A stretch of DNA of 64,000 nucleotides from contig JAPEVF010000112.1 of NCBI GenBank assembly GCA_029747585.1, forward strand, positions 42,881 through 106,880, read 5' to 3'. Of this stretch, positions 1 through 11,981 are shown piece after piece (position 1 is the stretch's first letter; each line of letters opens with the position of its first letter). This DNA is from Pleurotus djamor. Lineage: Eukaryota; Basidiomycota; Agaricomycetes; Agaricales; Pleurotaceae. Under the pieces are notes generated by a model. The model saw only the letters and a program-made list of their open reading frames with translations, was not told where the DNA came from and did no database searches. The position numbers and the translations under genes were made by a program.

Positions 1-383
1 CACACCCCCCACACAAAGTACTTCGTCCCTTCACAAGGACGACCTTGGCCCGCCGGCTTCCGATGCTGCTGCAACCCTGGTGAGAGGTCGAAGGGTTTCC
101 CGTCTCAAGCGATAATGCCTGAGATAAGGCAAGGCGAAGGAGCGGGCTTGCGGCGCTGTCTTCAAACCCCACCATCGGGCGTCTCTTCGCATCTCAAGCA
201 GCCAAGCCCGCGATAATCAAACGATTGTTACATGAACCGACTGGCGGTGAAATACACGTGTGCGGCATAATAGCTACGCATGAGGGGGCTTGTGAGCACA
301 ACGCGAGTGGAGACGGATGATCGCCACCATACCTGAGGGTGAACCGAAAGCGAAGAATATTGGAGCAAGACCGAAGGATAAAA
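1..383. other. Window edge, no gene recognised
   Basis: No reading frame here resembles a known family or has a convincing start. It probably contains the 3' flank of the small membrane-protein gene that ends at 384. Nothing else is supported. Confidence 0.4.
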
Positions 384-941
384 TCAACGAGGATCCCAGT
401 AATAACGTTGTGGCGGTTTCTGCGAGGGGTGATCTGAGGGGGCCATCCCTGATATTCTACTTGAGCGGTTGGATTTTGGAGCAGAGGGCTCAGGCTAATC
501 AAGATGCAGATATGAGTGTAATGTCCACACGAGACGACGAAGAGACGCACCATTGGTAGGGAAGCGGCTGAACCATTCACAAAAGCCGAAGCTGGCCGTC
601 TAGGTTCGTGACGAGATGAGGAGGGCTGGTCGACTTTTTCCCTCTGCGTACCACGCTCCAAGTCCAAGCGCTCCTGTTGCCTTCTCCGCTGTTTCCGGCG
701 AATTTGCCACGCAAGCGTTGATAAGAGGACGACGAGAAGGACGACTATGGCAGGTTTAGTTTTCAGGGGGAACGACGAGGAGCGAGCACACGCACCAAAG
801 ACAACGACAACAGCTATCTCCCAAGAAGTTCCAAGATGACCATTATGAGGACCGCTGCGGGGGTGGGGAATCAGACTGAGCACGACGTGTGAGGGACGGC
901 GGGGACGCTCACTAGGTATTTGCCTCGTCTGTGGCAGACAT
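384..941 (-). CDS. Hypothetical small single-pass membrane protein
   Basis: I do not recognise this gene. A three-exon model gives a protein of roughly 120-150 residues. It starts at the ATG at 941 (MSATDEANTY), is spliced across 855-912 (GTGAGC...CGCAG), and continues into a hydrophobic stretch (AIVVLLVVLLSTLAW) followed at once by a very basic segment (QIRRKQRRRQQER). That layout suggests one membrane helix with a cytosolic basic tail. A second probable intron (GTGCGT...TTAG) leads to a last exon ending PQRYYWDPR and a stop at 384. A TATA-like element lies about 75 bp upstream of the ATG. Without splicing the main frame has no ATG, so the model depends on the introns. Function is unknown. 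Confidence 0.45.
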
Positions 942-1014
942 GGGGAACGATGAAGGGGCTTTGATGAGAGAGACGGTGAGGAGAAAGACGGTTCATGGCG
1001 AGGAGACCCTGTTA

Positions 1015-1022
1015 TTTATATA
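1015..1022 (-). promoter_or_regulatory. TATA-like element
   Basis: On the minus strand this reads TATATAAA. It is about 75 bp upstream of the ATG of the small membrane-protein gene and on the right strand to serve it. Confidence 0.4.
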
Positions 1023-1233
1023 TTGAGTTGGCTGGGCAGAGATGGAAGGGCCTGCCGATGCCAAGGGGAAGGACGAGAAAAGGACTGCGCCAAGAAGCCA
1101 GGCTGACACAAACATAAGCCAGCCACATAAGCGAAGACGCTGACGGGATGATCACAATACAAGCCTCAGCCTGCTAAGAAAGGCTCCTGTTCCTTGGCTC
1201 AGAACAACCGTTTTATTTCCATCCATTTCCTCC

Positions 1234-2422
1234 ATGACTTCCTTCATTTTCAGGCAAGGAAAGAAGGTGAAAGACGTCCCACCGCAGCCTGTACAATACA
1301 CAGCTTACCGCTTTTTCATCCAGATCGTGGCCATAGGCAGGAATTATGCAGAACACGCCAAGGAACTGAACAACAAAGTCCCAAAGGAGCCTTTCTTCTT
1401 CCTCAAGCCTACCTCCAGCTATGTCTTCAACGGCGGCCACATTGAGATTCCCAAGGGCATCGTTGCTCACCACGAGGGTCCGTCGCCGTCGTTCCAAGCA
1501 TCTCTCACCGCTGGCTTGACTCCTTGTTGTCCTTCTAGTCGAACTTGGGGTGATCATTGGCAAGACTGGCAGGGACGTCTCCCAAGCCGACGCCGAGTCG
1601 CTCATCGCGGGCTACGGTATGTGTCCGTTTACGCACTGGCTGTTATTTTTTCGTTTCTTCCTGTATCCTCCGATCACGGCCGTCCACGAATGGCTAGCGG
1701 GCCCAAGGCCAATACCTTCACAACAAGTGACACCACTCATTTTGCCTCTTTTCTCACTCCCGTGGAGTTCAAGTCTGGGTGTAATCCGATGGCTTCGTTT
1801 TTGCTGATCCCTGTATCCTTTGCCAAGCCTTGGCAGTCGATATGACTGCAAGGAACCTCCAAGACGAAGTCAAGAAGCGTGGCCTCCCTTGGTCTGCTGC
1901 GAAAGGTTTCGACTCCTTCACGCCAATTGGGTATGTCCCCCGTTCACATCACCCTCCGTTGTCTCCAACGTCAACTCGTTCTGGACCCAGAGAGTTCATC
2001 GCAAAATCGGCCATTCGAGACCCCCATAACCTTAATCTTTCCCTCAGGGTTCGTCTCTCTTAGCCGGACCTAGTGTTGGCGTAGTGCTCAATTTACTGCG
2101 TAGATTAACGGCCAGGTAAAGCAAGATGGGAATACTTCCGACATGATTTTTCAGATTCCTCGCCTGATAGANCACATCACTTCCATCATGACTCTGGAGG
2201 TTAGTCCCTCATATTCCTTCGATCTTCCCCTTGTTCACCGCCCCTGTGTGCAATTAGCCTGGCGATGTTGTCCTCACCGGCACNCCTTCGGGCGTTGGCC
2301 CTGTGTCGGCTGGTGATAAGATAGAATGCTCGTTATCCGATCCTACAAATGGTACGGTGCTATCCACCCTTGACTTGCTTGCCGTGGCTAGACAGGGAGG
2401 CTATCACTTTACTCCACAGTAG
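1234..2422 (+). CDS. FMP41: FAH-family acylpyruvase / oxaloacetate tautomerase (FAHD1-like)
   Basis: Seven exons splice cleanly to 228 residues, the usual length of the FAHD1/Fmp41 group. This mitochondrial or cytosolic fumarylacetoacetate-hydrolase fold cleaves acylpyruvates or acts on oxaloacetate with Mg2+. Introns are 1267-1323, 1478-1538, 1617-1827, 1931-1990, 2049-2103 and 2200-2257. In order one sees [25 protein letters not shown], the metal-binding [40 protein letters not shown] and the signature [16 protein letters not shown]. The last exon runs without an intron to GGYHFTPQ, matching the aromatic C-terminus of yeast Fmp41. Single Ns at 2172 and 2284 do not break the frame. The start is the first ATG upstream of the conserved core. 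Family assignment is firm; the preferred substrate cannot be told from sequence. Confidence 0.9.
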
Positions 2423-2557
2423 TTGCGCCGNAAAAAACGAGTTATACAACATATACCTGTGTTGATAATATAATATCTACTTGAAACATAACTGGACAGA
2501 CACTCTACATATCTATATACACACGAGCATCAGCTCGACAGAGAGCGATTACCAGGG

Positions 2558-5500
2558 TTACCGTGTCGAAGAATTGGACGTCGAGGATTGCCGACTTTCT
2601 TCCTCTGGGCTTTCTGTGTTCCGCGGCGAGTTCGCAGAACCATCCGAACCCTCGGATATACTAGAGTCACTAGCGAANGTCCAGCTATCTCCCGTAGGGG
2701 TGAGCTCACCACTACTTTGAAAGTCGCCAAAGTCGCCAAAGCTTTCGAACGCAGAGTCCTCCATCTCGTCCGAAAATGAGGATCCAAANGTGAATGGATC
2801 TGTCCCGCTCGCCGGGGCAGAGTCAGAAAACGGACCGAAGCCGTCCTTGATAACAAAACACATCAGATCCAAGATTACTCCGTTGAAGGGGNATGTATTC
2901 CACAACGTACATCGTCATCATCAGCGGAGCTGAAGGGGTCATCGGATGAATTGTGCGGGTTGAACACATCCTGGCGGGTTAAAAATAGACCTTGTNTAAG
3001 CCAAAGAAACCCCATGCGGAAAAATAATACAACACCCACATCGAAACCACTTAGAGGTCGCCGCTCAAAATCTTGCCGTCGGGAGGCAAGCGAAGCATTG
3101 CCAAGCGCGAATTCAGAACGACTTAGCCAACCACCATCTTCATCGTCATCATCTGATCCAGAAGACCCATAATTACTTGCAGAATGGAGGTCAAAGGAGA
3201 CAAACTAATGAGTAGAGAAGTCAGTGATGTGAAATCAGTAGGGATACGGTGGGAGTGCTCGCCTGATTCGAACTGTCTCCTTCCTCGTTGACGATATCAG
3301 CCGGTCCGAAGTCTGCGCTGCTTTCTCTTGAAGGATGTAGGCTCGATGAACGCCTGAATTCGCCTCTTGTCCGCTCTTGGGCAGCACCGCTACTGGCCTC
3401 TGATANAGCGGCCGCCGACGATGAGTCCGCCTCGTCTATCTTCCATTGAGAGCCCCCACCNCGAGCCGAGTCCCCCGAGAGAACTGGCTTTCCACCACCA
3501 AGTAGACGAGCTTCGTTCATTTTAGCCTCATTATAGCGGCCAGTCACGTAGTCATCCCAAGTTTGCGGGGCAAAGTCCACAATGGTCAACTGCAGGTCAG
3601 GTGGAAAGCGTTCCAGCGCTGTGATCACGTCTGCGGCTATCAAAGTGAGATGGCCCATGTAACCTAACCGAACGCCTTTTGGTTTAGCACTTGCAGGACG
3701 AAACTTTTATTAGCCCACGAAACAGCTAGAGGGGACGCAGCACCGACCATTCAGCATCATTGCGCTTTTGACCTTCGACTATCCTATGCATTAATCGAGC
3801 ATCTCGAAACAAGGCAATCGCAAGTTCNCGATTCAGACCCCGATCAACATTACCCGTCAAGATCTGATGGATGAGGTCGTACACGGCGCTATGGAGGAAG
3901 TTGTTCCAAGGGAACTCGAAGAATAGGTCCTATGAAGGGGATAAACAGTTCAAGTCGCTCACAACCGAGGTCATGCCAAGCATTGTACTCACGAGAAGGG
4001 TCGAAAGGATGCCAATGTCGAGGTAGCGACGTTTTAGCCGTTCGCCAATAGGAAGCGGTGCTTGAGTCAAACTATCCATCGTCGTTGCTCGCCTGGAGTT
4101 CCTACGAGATCCATGTGACGCCGCAGCAATGGTGGCCGTGTCCGAGTCTGAGTTGGAGCCAAATGATGCGGCTCTAGAGAGGGCCGCGCCCTGAGCAGCA
4201 AGTTCGGTTGGGGGAGGAAGAGAGGCGGCGTTGGGAGAGGAAGGCACTATCATAGGAGGCTGCTCGAGTTCGAGATCCGTAGGAGAAGGAGATGAAGAGA
4301 TGCGAGGGGATGGTTCGTCNTGCATCACAATCTCNTCCATGGCATCATCGTCTGAACTACCAGGTTCATCCATAATGTCATCATCGGAATCCAAGGACGA
4401 AGGNGAGTTTCGTGTNGAAGTGACTGGCAGCTCTAATGCCGGTTCAATCTCGTCGTTTCCTTCGTCCATAGCGTCGCGGTCGCGATCGTCGCCACTATTC
4501 GCGGCTATGACCTTCGATAATTCTTCGAGCCCAGACAGNCCGCCAAGCAAACGACCTTCAGAATCATAAAGATGGTCGGCTTGATGCCTATTNAGAAGCG
4601 ACATGTTGGAGCAATGGAGAAGCTCGGCGAAAAGTTCACAAATGCGGTATCGTTCGAANGTAAGCGGAACGATGGTGCCCACAGTGGTAGACATCTCGCC
4701 GGTCTAGGGCTCCCGTCAGTCGTGAAGTGANGAAGAATGGCTAAGACCTACCAAGGACCGGGGTTTTCTCAAAAAACCCTGNAACTGATCCAGCTTCTCG
4801 CCAATAATTTCGAGCACGGGACCAAGATGGACCACACCCATCCGATCAACCATTTCCTTCATCGCTTGCTCGAGGGTTTCACGCCCATCTTCGGCTTGAC
4901 TTCCCAACTGCTGCTGGACGACNATTAAGCGGTTCCTGAGGGTATGGAATAAAAACGGTTCGAAGTAATCTGAGTTATTCTTGCGGATTAGTTCTATAAT
5001 GATAGATATTGAGTTGACGACAGAGGATGCGGAGGACTGTAGGTTTGGGAGCTTTGAGGACGAAGATGTGGTGGCGCCATTATTTGCCTCAGAAGTTTCA
5101 TCCTTGTTGGAGGGTATGGTTTCCGATCCGAAATCGTGCAACATATAACCTGCAAGTTTCGTGACGCTATCTCGGTGAGCTAGTTCTCGGGCGAAACGGT
5201 TGGAAGCCGGCCCATTTTGGAGTCCTTCAGTGAGACCTGCTCCGGGTGAAGGGGTAGCCATTGAGATGATCCCTTTTATAAGCTCAGCCACTATAGTGTG
5301 GACATCACTGGAGTGGGCGGGAGAGAGAAATTCGATTAATCGCGCCATAAGTTGTTCCGAGGAAAGCCACTGAACGCTGCACATGAGAGGAGCACTCCCA
5401 CCAGGCATATTCCAAGCAAAGACATACTTCTAGGACTCCAGTGCAGCGCTCGTCTAGCTGAAGGATTCGGACTAAGAGGTCGACAAATGAAGGTGTTTCG

Positions 5501-6154
5501 ACGTGTCTTAGTATGCGTTCGACCACTGATGGTTGTGCTTGAATGAATGCCAGCATCTAGACACCATTCATATCAATCGTAATGGAGGTCTCCCCACGCA
5601 CCTCGTTNGGCTTTTTATTGAGGAAGACNGCATTGACCTTGGCGAAATGAGATGCCATTGCTACTTGAGTCTTCATATCTTCGGTAGANCTGTCCAACAC
5701 CGTCTCCCAGAATGGCACCAACAACTGTTCCTTATGGTTGATACAGGTTTCGACAATCGACCAGATTTCACTGCAGAGCACTTCTGTAGCGACATATGGA
5801 TATCTGNTTGGGGTATAGGATGTGAAATGAACCAATACAGTGCCACATGAGAGCCTGGATCTTACTTGAAACGNCCTTTTTCCTCGCCCTCTATCTGGCC
5901 TGTGACATAACCCAGCAACTTCTGCANTACATCCACCCGCTGAAAATAGTCGTTCAGCCGTGTGTTNTGTGCCTTGCATTCCTGTAGAAGTTCGTCCTCA
6001 TCAAGTATAGCCTCTAGGGAAACATCCTCCTTGTCGAGTAGGCTGTCGATGGAGGATGCNTTATTGAAGCCAAATCTGAGTAGAAGAAAGTGCTGATTNA
6101 GGATTCGCGAATTATGGCAATAAGCATAATTTATTCGGGGTACCTCCAGAACAT
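2558..6154 (-). CDS. SAPS-domain protein, Sit4/PP6-type phosphatase regulatory subunit
   Basis: This matches the Sit4-associated protein family (yeast Sap155/185/190, S. pombe Ekc1, animal PP6R). These proteins bind the Sit4/PP6 catalytic subunit and direct it in cell-cycle and nutrient signalling. The start is a tiny coding exon (ATG TTC TGG AG) at 6154 spliced to FGFNxASSIDSLLDKEDV, giving the diagnostic MFWRF N-terminus. The core follows: SIVETCINHKEQLLVPFWE, PSFVDLLVRILQLDE, VQWLSSEQLMARLIEFLSP, an acidic Ser-rich loop, then LLHCSNMSL and TWDDYVTGRYNEAKMNEA. The tail is low complexity (DSAFESFGDFGDFQSSGE) and ends at 2558. Several Ns fall in coding exons, so residue-level detail is uncertain there. 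Length of about 900 residues fits the family. Confidence 0.88.
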
Positions 6155-6356
6155 GAGAGTTGGGGGGCTATTGAAGAGAAGGTCGTCGNNNTNNNAGTGC
6201 TAGTGAGGGAGATTGTGTAACAATTTATGATCGTAAACGCAGTTTACTCGACGCGTCTCATCTGGCGCCTAATATGTCCAAANGTCCATTTGTTCAACTC
6301 TACGATTAGGGTATAGATACACGGAATGATCCTCTGAGAAAACGAAACAAGCTTGT

Positions 6357-8150
6357 TTAAAACTGAAAGTTCAATATGGTTAGGTATACCATATGGGTCG
6401 GAGGGGCAGGTGGCACCCACCCTAACTTGGTATGATCCATTCGCCTTGGTCAGATACCGGACCCATTTGATGCTGTGATAGTTGCTCCTTTCAAAGACCT
6501 TGAGGAACCTAACGATGAGACCGGATGCAGTGAACATCAATACTTGGAAGTCCACGTCTATCGGAGGCCGTGCCCAAACTTGACGGTTGGTTGTACTCGT
6601 CAAGTCGGCGGCGGCGGTGAATGTACACTCTTGCCCGCCTTGAATCCGCGGAACTCTATGAGCAGTTGTGAGACAAGCATACGCCAGTGGAACTATGNAC
6701 ATACTTCCAAACCACTACATTCTCCCCTGGGACATACTTGGCCTTCCCAGACCCGACTTTACAGTCCACNTTGGTGGTATTGAGGGGGGTCGGTATCCGA
6801 AGAACGACATTTGTCGCTGATAGTTTGTTGTTGAAATTGGTTTTCACCGTGACAGTGTACGTCACTTGTGTGGTACCGACCTCCGTAACTGTGGGGATAA
6901 TGCGCAATGGTAGCTTTACGTTGGATGTTGAACGATACCTACACGGTTGTTGAGCGACCAGTGACGGCAAAATTCAAGGTAAAAAAAGACCTCATTAGCT
7001 CGAATTCGCCATCAGGTGGTATGAAGCTGATAGTCCGAGAGGCATCGAACTCGTCCAGACGGACGCACTGGTGGAAGTGACAGTCATCGAGTTCAACTGC
7101 ATCGCTGACACCACGTTCGTTCTTGTCAATTACGAGTTTATCATTGAGCCCAAACTTGCACTCCGGGGTTCCGGATAGGTAGGCTCGCATCTGAATATGA
7201 CCATCAACATCGGCACGCAAGACGGTTCCTATAGAATTCAAGGACATAAACGGAAGTCATATTGAGCAGGCGTAGTACGCACCTTTCGCACTCATACTCA
7301 AGTTAACAGTCTCCACAACATCCACGAAAGCTTCATTTTTCTTATATTTGACATCTCCCCGACGCCAACTGGTTGCTCCGGTGGCTTGAGTAGTGATTTT
7401 TGAAGATTCCTCCTATAGCTAAGTCAGATTGATGAAGGTATATCAGAGCCTTCGATTAAGCACGCACCGGGGCAATGGACGAAGACATGATGCTCTCCGT
7501 GGTGATGTAGGTCTTCAGCGTGTCTATTTCGCTATTTTGGGGATATCCAAAGTCGATGGTCTCTGTTATGATGGTTGAGTCGTCAATAACGCGCAAATTA
7601 AGATAGATGTTGACCGTCAATGAGTTCATATATGAGGACAAAGTTATTCTTGATAGATTCCTCGTCTATCTTTCCGAAGTAAGATTTGCAGATGTTGATG
7701 AAGCGGTAGCAATATTCGAAGATGAGGGCTGCGTTGGCATTGCTTCTACAGAGATAATGAGCAGGATTCGTAGGATACGAAGCACACATACGCACTTGGT
7801 GACCGCGACAACGTACAGGCTGTTGATCCTCACATGGAAGAAACTGGTCGACCCCAACGTTATGATCGGCGACCGCACATCGCTGTTCGAGATGACCTGT
7901 ATCCTAAAGACGTCTGCGATAGAGCGCCTGTCGTGCGGGAGAATGAGAAAAGTTTGGTAATTGGGTCGCGTCGACGTACTTGAAATCGGTTCGGTACAGT
8001 CTTGAAATCAGGACCTAGTGTATGTGAGTTGCGAGATAAAACGAAAACGACAGGTCTGACCTCTCCCTTCTGGCTGAAAATGAAGAAGGCCTATGCAGAG
8101 TCCTTAGCTCGTGTTCTCAGAAAGTGGCGAGTGTTTCTTACAGAAATCAT
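6357..8150 (-). CDS. APM4: AP-2 adaptor complex subunit mu
   Basis: Medium chain of the AP-2 clathrin adaptor, which selects cargo at the plasma membrane for endocytosis. The N-terminal longin part reads [62 protein letters not shown] and [12 protein letters not shown]. The mu-homology domain follows: [65 protein letters not shown] and [24 protein letters not shown] plus DFGYPQNSE mark AP-2 rather than AP-1. The start uses very short exons: 8142-8150 (MIS), 8061-8090 ([10 protein letters not shown]) and 7980-8014. The last exon adds only Phe before the TAA at 6357, giving the expected QVRF end. Several Ns are present. Confidence 0.92.
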
Positions 8151-8544
8151 CGCAAACTTGGGGCAATGGGCGTGGCGGTCTTGGATAGGAAGTGTTCTAT
8201 TTTTAGCGAGGAGCTCCTATCCGCTTCGAGTTCCTAATCCTATCTCCTGTATTCGAGGCTCACAGTTAGCACCAGCCTAGGACTTCATCCGATTTAGCTT
8301 TATACAGCTCTAGTTTAGCCTTTAAGCTGGCTCTGTCAAGACACAGGACGTCCGGCTACTTAACGCACATCTCTAGGTACTCGGCCGAGGCACTGTGTAC
8401 TCTAGCTTGATACCAATCTGCTCAGCCAGTGATATTGATAAAGTCAATGTGCGTCATGATGCTGCGGAAGTAGCATTCTCTGTTGTGCATATAAATGTGG
8501 TAGTTGTACAGCAGGAATAACACAATTATCATCGTCCCCAAGCC
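8151..8544. other. Divergent intergenic region APM4 / small unknown gene
   Basis: This shared upstream region of two divergent genes holds no credible open frame. No clear TATA box was seen on either side. Confidence 0.5.
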
Positions 8545-9136
8545 ATGTCCGTCACTGAATTCGCTCTTTTCAACCTCCTCCCTCCGTATACCACGTCTTC
8601 TCCAGAGATAGTCGGTCTGTTCTCTTCTGTTCAAACAAGACAAGGCGCCTGGTCTGGGCACGCAGTCCGATGCTACCAAGACGTGAATAACCCAAGTCGC
8701 ATTTTCTTAACCTGTGGTTGGAAGTCTGTTGAAGAACACATGAGATGGGTAGCAAGTGAGGACAGCAAAGAAATTCTAGAAACACATAGATGGGATCAGC
8801 TACTCACGCTCGAGTCGTTGATGCATCTGGAGGTTGACTACGAAGAGCTCCCAGCAAATTGGAGTGGTATCGGGTATAAGGGGCTGGGGAAGGATAGCAC
8901 GGCGATCGATTCAGCCTTCATACAATGTCAGTATTACCTCCTAGTCGCTTTACCATCAGAGTAACTCACCTAGGTGCACGTTGGCAGCGACAGAAACTGT
9001 GGATCGTCGAAGTTACATCACAAAAGACCAATCTTCACCCTCAAAAGACATATACCACTTTCTCGTCTTTGACAGCGAAGAGAGTAGCTCTGGGGGGAAC
9101 TGGGATGGAATCGCAAGAAGATTGAACTTCGTGTAA
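8545..9136 (+). CDS. Hypothetical protein, possible dimeric alpha/beta-barrel (ABM-like) fold
   Basis: Two exons, joined across 8927-8987, encode 176 residues. The splice was chosen because it restores a long open frame (TETVDRRSYITKDQ ... YHFLVFDSEESSSGGNWDGI) ending RRLNFV at 9136. The first exon has features often seen in monooxygenase/stress-type A/B-barrel proteins: FLTCGWKSVEEHMRWVASED resembles the W-x-S-x-E-x-H pattern of that fold. No catalytic signature is identifiable. There is no signal peptide or membrane segment. Fold assignment is a weak inference and the function is unknown. It lies 145 bp upstream of the TRF4 gene on the same strand. Confidence 0.6.
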
Positions 9137-9281
9137 CTTCACATCACACTGCTAGGGTNCNACCTTGACTAGTGACAAGTGACTCTCGGCCCTCCTAAGC
9201 ACTCCTGAACGAGTAGTCACGTGGGCAGCAACAGATTTTTGGGACGCTGAAACTTTGTGCTGAGACTTACACTACTTTACC

Positions 9282-11810
9282 ATGCCCTCTGACGATCCGC
9301 CACGAAAAGAGAGCCGAAGGGAACGTCGGCGTAGAGAAAGAGAAGAACACGAAACGGAAATGACTGCTGCAAATGACTTGCAAGATAGCCACAAGTCGTC
9401 ACGTCCACGGTCTAAATCCACGCCGATCACTACTAAGCGCAAACCACGCTCTCGGTCTGCATCCAAGAAACCTCCCTCAAGAGTCTCTCAATCCAAACCT
9501 AACTCCAGACGTGCATCTCCGCCTCTGTCACTAGCGAGTAACTTGGCCTTCGATCTGCTGGAGTCCGAGGAGGGTGAAGTCCGAGAAGATATGGATGAAT
9601 CAAAGGCAGGCCCCAGCAAACCCTCGCGCCTATCACCACCACGTACTTCTCCGCCCATATCGACCTCGCTACCAACCGCTCCTCCCGTCCCACAACTTGG
9701 ATTCGACGATGAAGCTGACTTCTTGGCGTTTGAAGAACCCGCCGACAAACCTTCTGAATCCGATCGGTCGAAAACTNAAAAATTCTCGCTCAAATGACTC
9801 GGAAATTGACTCCGGGAAAGGCAAGGGCCGCCAGTTGCAGCCGGCGAGGGAGTGGGATAGAGGGAAGGTATTGCCTGGCGATGACCACGACTCGGAGCAG
9901 GGACGGAGGAGAGGGGATAACCACAGAGGAACCAAACGAAACCATCACTCTGTCGGCGAGAATGACGATGTGACTCGCGATGAAACGAGGAGGAGTCGAC
10001 ATAGTGAAGCGCTCAGAGCACCATGGGTTGAGTGGATGTCTTGGGAGAACTGCCATAATGTTGCAGAGATGTGCGTAGCCGTTTACAAGTCGCGCTGTTT
10101 ATCACCCCCTTACGCTCCTGGCACCCAATTCCTAGGATGCATGATGAAATTGAAGCTTTTGTGAAGTGGGCTTCTCCTACAAAGGAGGAAGATGAGATGC
10201 GTGGTTTGGTCGTCAGGTTAATCCAACAAGCCGTGACGAAAGCATACCCCGACGCCCAAGTTCTACCTTTTGGAAGTTTTGCAACGAAATTGTATCTACC
10301 ACTTGGGTGAGCCTGCCTCATAACTTCATGACTTGCCCATAACAATCCTGATTCTCGATAGCGATATTGACTTGGTCATACTATCGGATAAACTAGAGAA
10401 CGGTTACAAGGACTACGTCTTGCGAGACCTTGCGCACGTCGTCAAACGCGCTGGTATCACATCCAACGTTACTATCATCAGCAAAGCACGCGTGCCTATC
10501 ATCAAATTCACCTCTACCCATGGCTCCTTCCACGTCGATATCAGCATAGGCCAAATTGGTGGCCTCAAATCCGTCGATGTGGTCAATAACTTCCTCAAGA
10601 CAATGAGCCTCAACTCCACTGGCAATGCGCTTCGTGCCTTGGTCCTGATTGCGAAGGCATTCTTGTCACAACGATCGATGAATGAAGTGTACACCGGCGG
10701 TCTTGGAAGTTATAGCATCGTTTGCTTGGCGATTAGCTTTTTGCAGATGCACCCAAAGATTCGAAGAGGCGAAATTGATCCAGACAAAAACATGGGTGTT
10801 TTGGTTGTGGAGTTTTTTGAGCTATATGGGTGTTACTTCAACTACGATGAAGTCGGCATTAGTGTAAGAGAGGGAGGGATGTATTTCAGAAAGAAGCAGC
10901 GGGGCTGGCTGGACTATTACAACCAAGGATTGTTGTCTATCGAAGACCCTGTTGATCCTAGTAAGTCGTTCTTTCCATCTCGGTACATCCAGCTGATGCA
11001 CAGACGTTACTAGCCAATGATATTTCCAAGGGTTCATTCGCTTTCCAAAAAGTGAAGACCACAATGGCCGGCGCTTTCGGAATCTTGAGCACCAAATTGT
11101 ATCAAAGAGCTGCACTGCTACGCAGTCGTCGCAGTGGAAGCGGACTGCGCCGCGATGATATCCCCCCAGAGGATGTGAGCATACTTTCCAGTGTGCTTCG
11201 TATTACTCAGGAAGTATGTATCATTATGTCACCATTATTCCCTTTCGCGAGCTTACGCCTGTGTCGTGCGTTTCAGACCATCAACCATCGTCGGTTAGTA
11301 GAAGAACAATATCACAGCAGGGCCCTCCAGAAGATACTTGGCACGAAGACGCCACCCAAAGAGCCGATTGACGTTGACGCCTACGAAGAGAGAAAGCCAA
11401 TGGTTCCCAGCCAGAAGCGCGTGAAGGAAGTACAGAGCGTCGCATCAGCCTGGCAAGAGGCCGAAGGAGAGTTATCGATAAAGGGTGCCAGCGCTCGTTT
11501 AGCTGCGGCTGAAGAGGCACAACTAGTAGAAGACTCAGAATCGGATAGTGGCAGGTACAATATCGGGCGGCAACCTCCCCGTAAACGACAGAAAATCGGG
11601 CGACGCTCAGATCAGCACACCGTCTTCGTGGTGGACGATGATGATGATGATAGCTTAGCGGAGGAGGAGGAGCACTATGCGAGCGACGATATCTCAGACG
11701 CCGATTCTGAGGTAGAAGAGATCAAGAAGCCTGCTTCGCGCGGAGAGAAGGATAGGAACCGGTCGTTTTGGCTCTCCAAAGCCATCAACTCGGGGCATGA
11801 ATCCACTTAG
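9282..11810 (+). CDS. TRF4: Non-canonical poly(A) polymerase of the TRAMP type (Trf4/Cid14/PAPD5)
   Basis: Nuclear nucleotidyltransferase that adds short A tails to aberrant RNAs for exosome decay. The N-terminal third is a basic, Arg/Ser-rich disordered region. The catalytic core contains LPFGSFATKLYLPLG and, after the intron from about 10310 to 10361, DIDLVIL, together giving the GS...DxD motif. The third catalytic Asp lies in GSFHVDISIG. LNSTGNALRALVLIAKAFLS, YTGGLGSYSIVCLAISF and NMGVLVVEFFELYG form the PAP-associated region. The C-terminus is acidic (VDDDDDDS) with a bipartite-like basic patch (PPRKRQKIGRR). A single N at 9777 coincides with a frame change between SDRSKT and NSRSNDSEIDSG. 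I treat it as a sequencing error because both sides read as one disordered segment. Confidence 0.9.
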
Positions 11811-11981
11811 GTCAATGGTTGGACAATGATCAATTTCTTTCCAGTTCGATGACGTCAGTGAGCAAGTACGCCTAAATGGGGATGTCTCAGAGGAGGTCAC
11901 TGTGACTTTCGAGAAGCACCATACAAAACACGATGGGACCCATGCTTCGGCTGCCCACCTTCTCTCTTCCCTTCTTCATCC

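Noticed and set aside
4231..4569. 112-codon plus-strand frame
   Set aside because: Antisense to the acidic Ser-rich loop of the SAPS protein.
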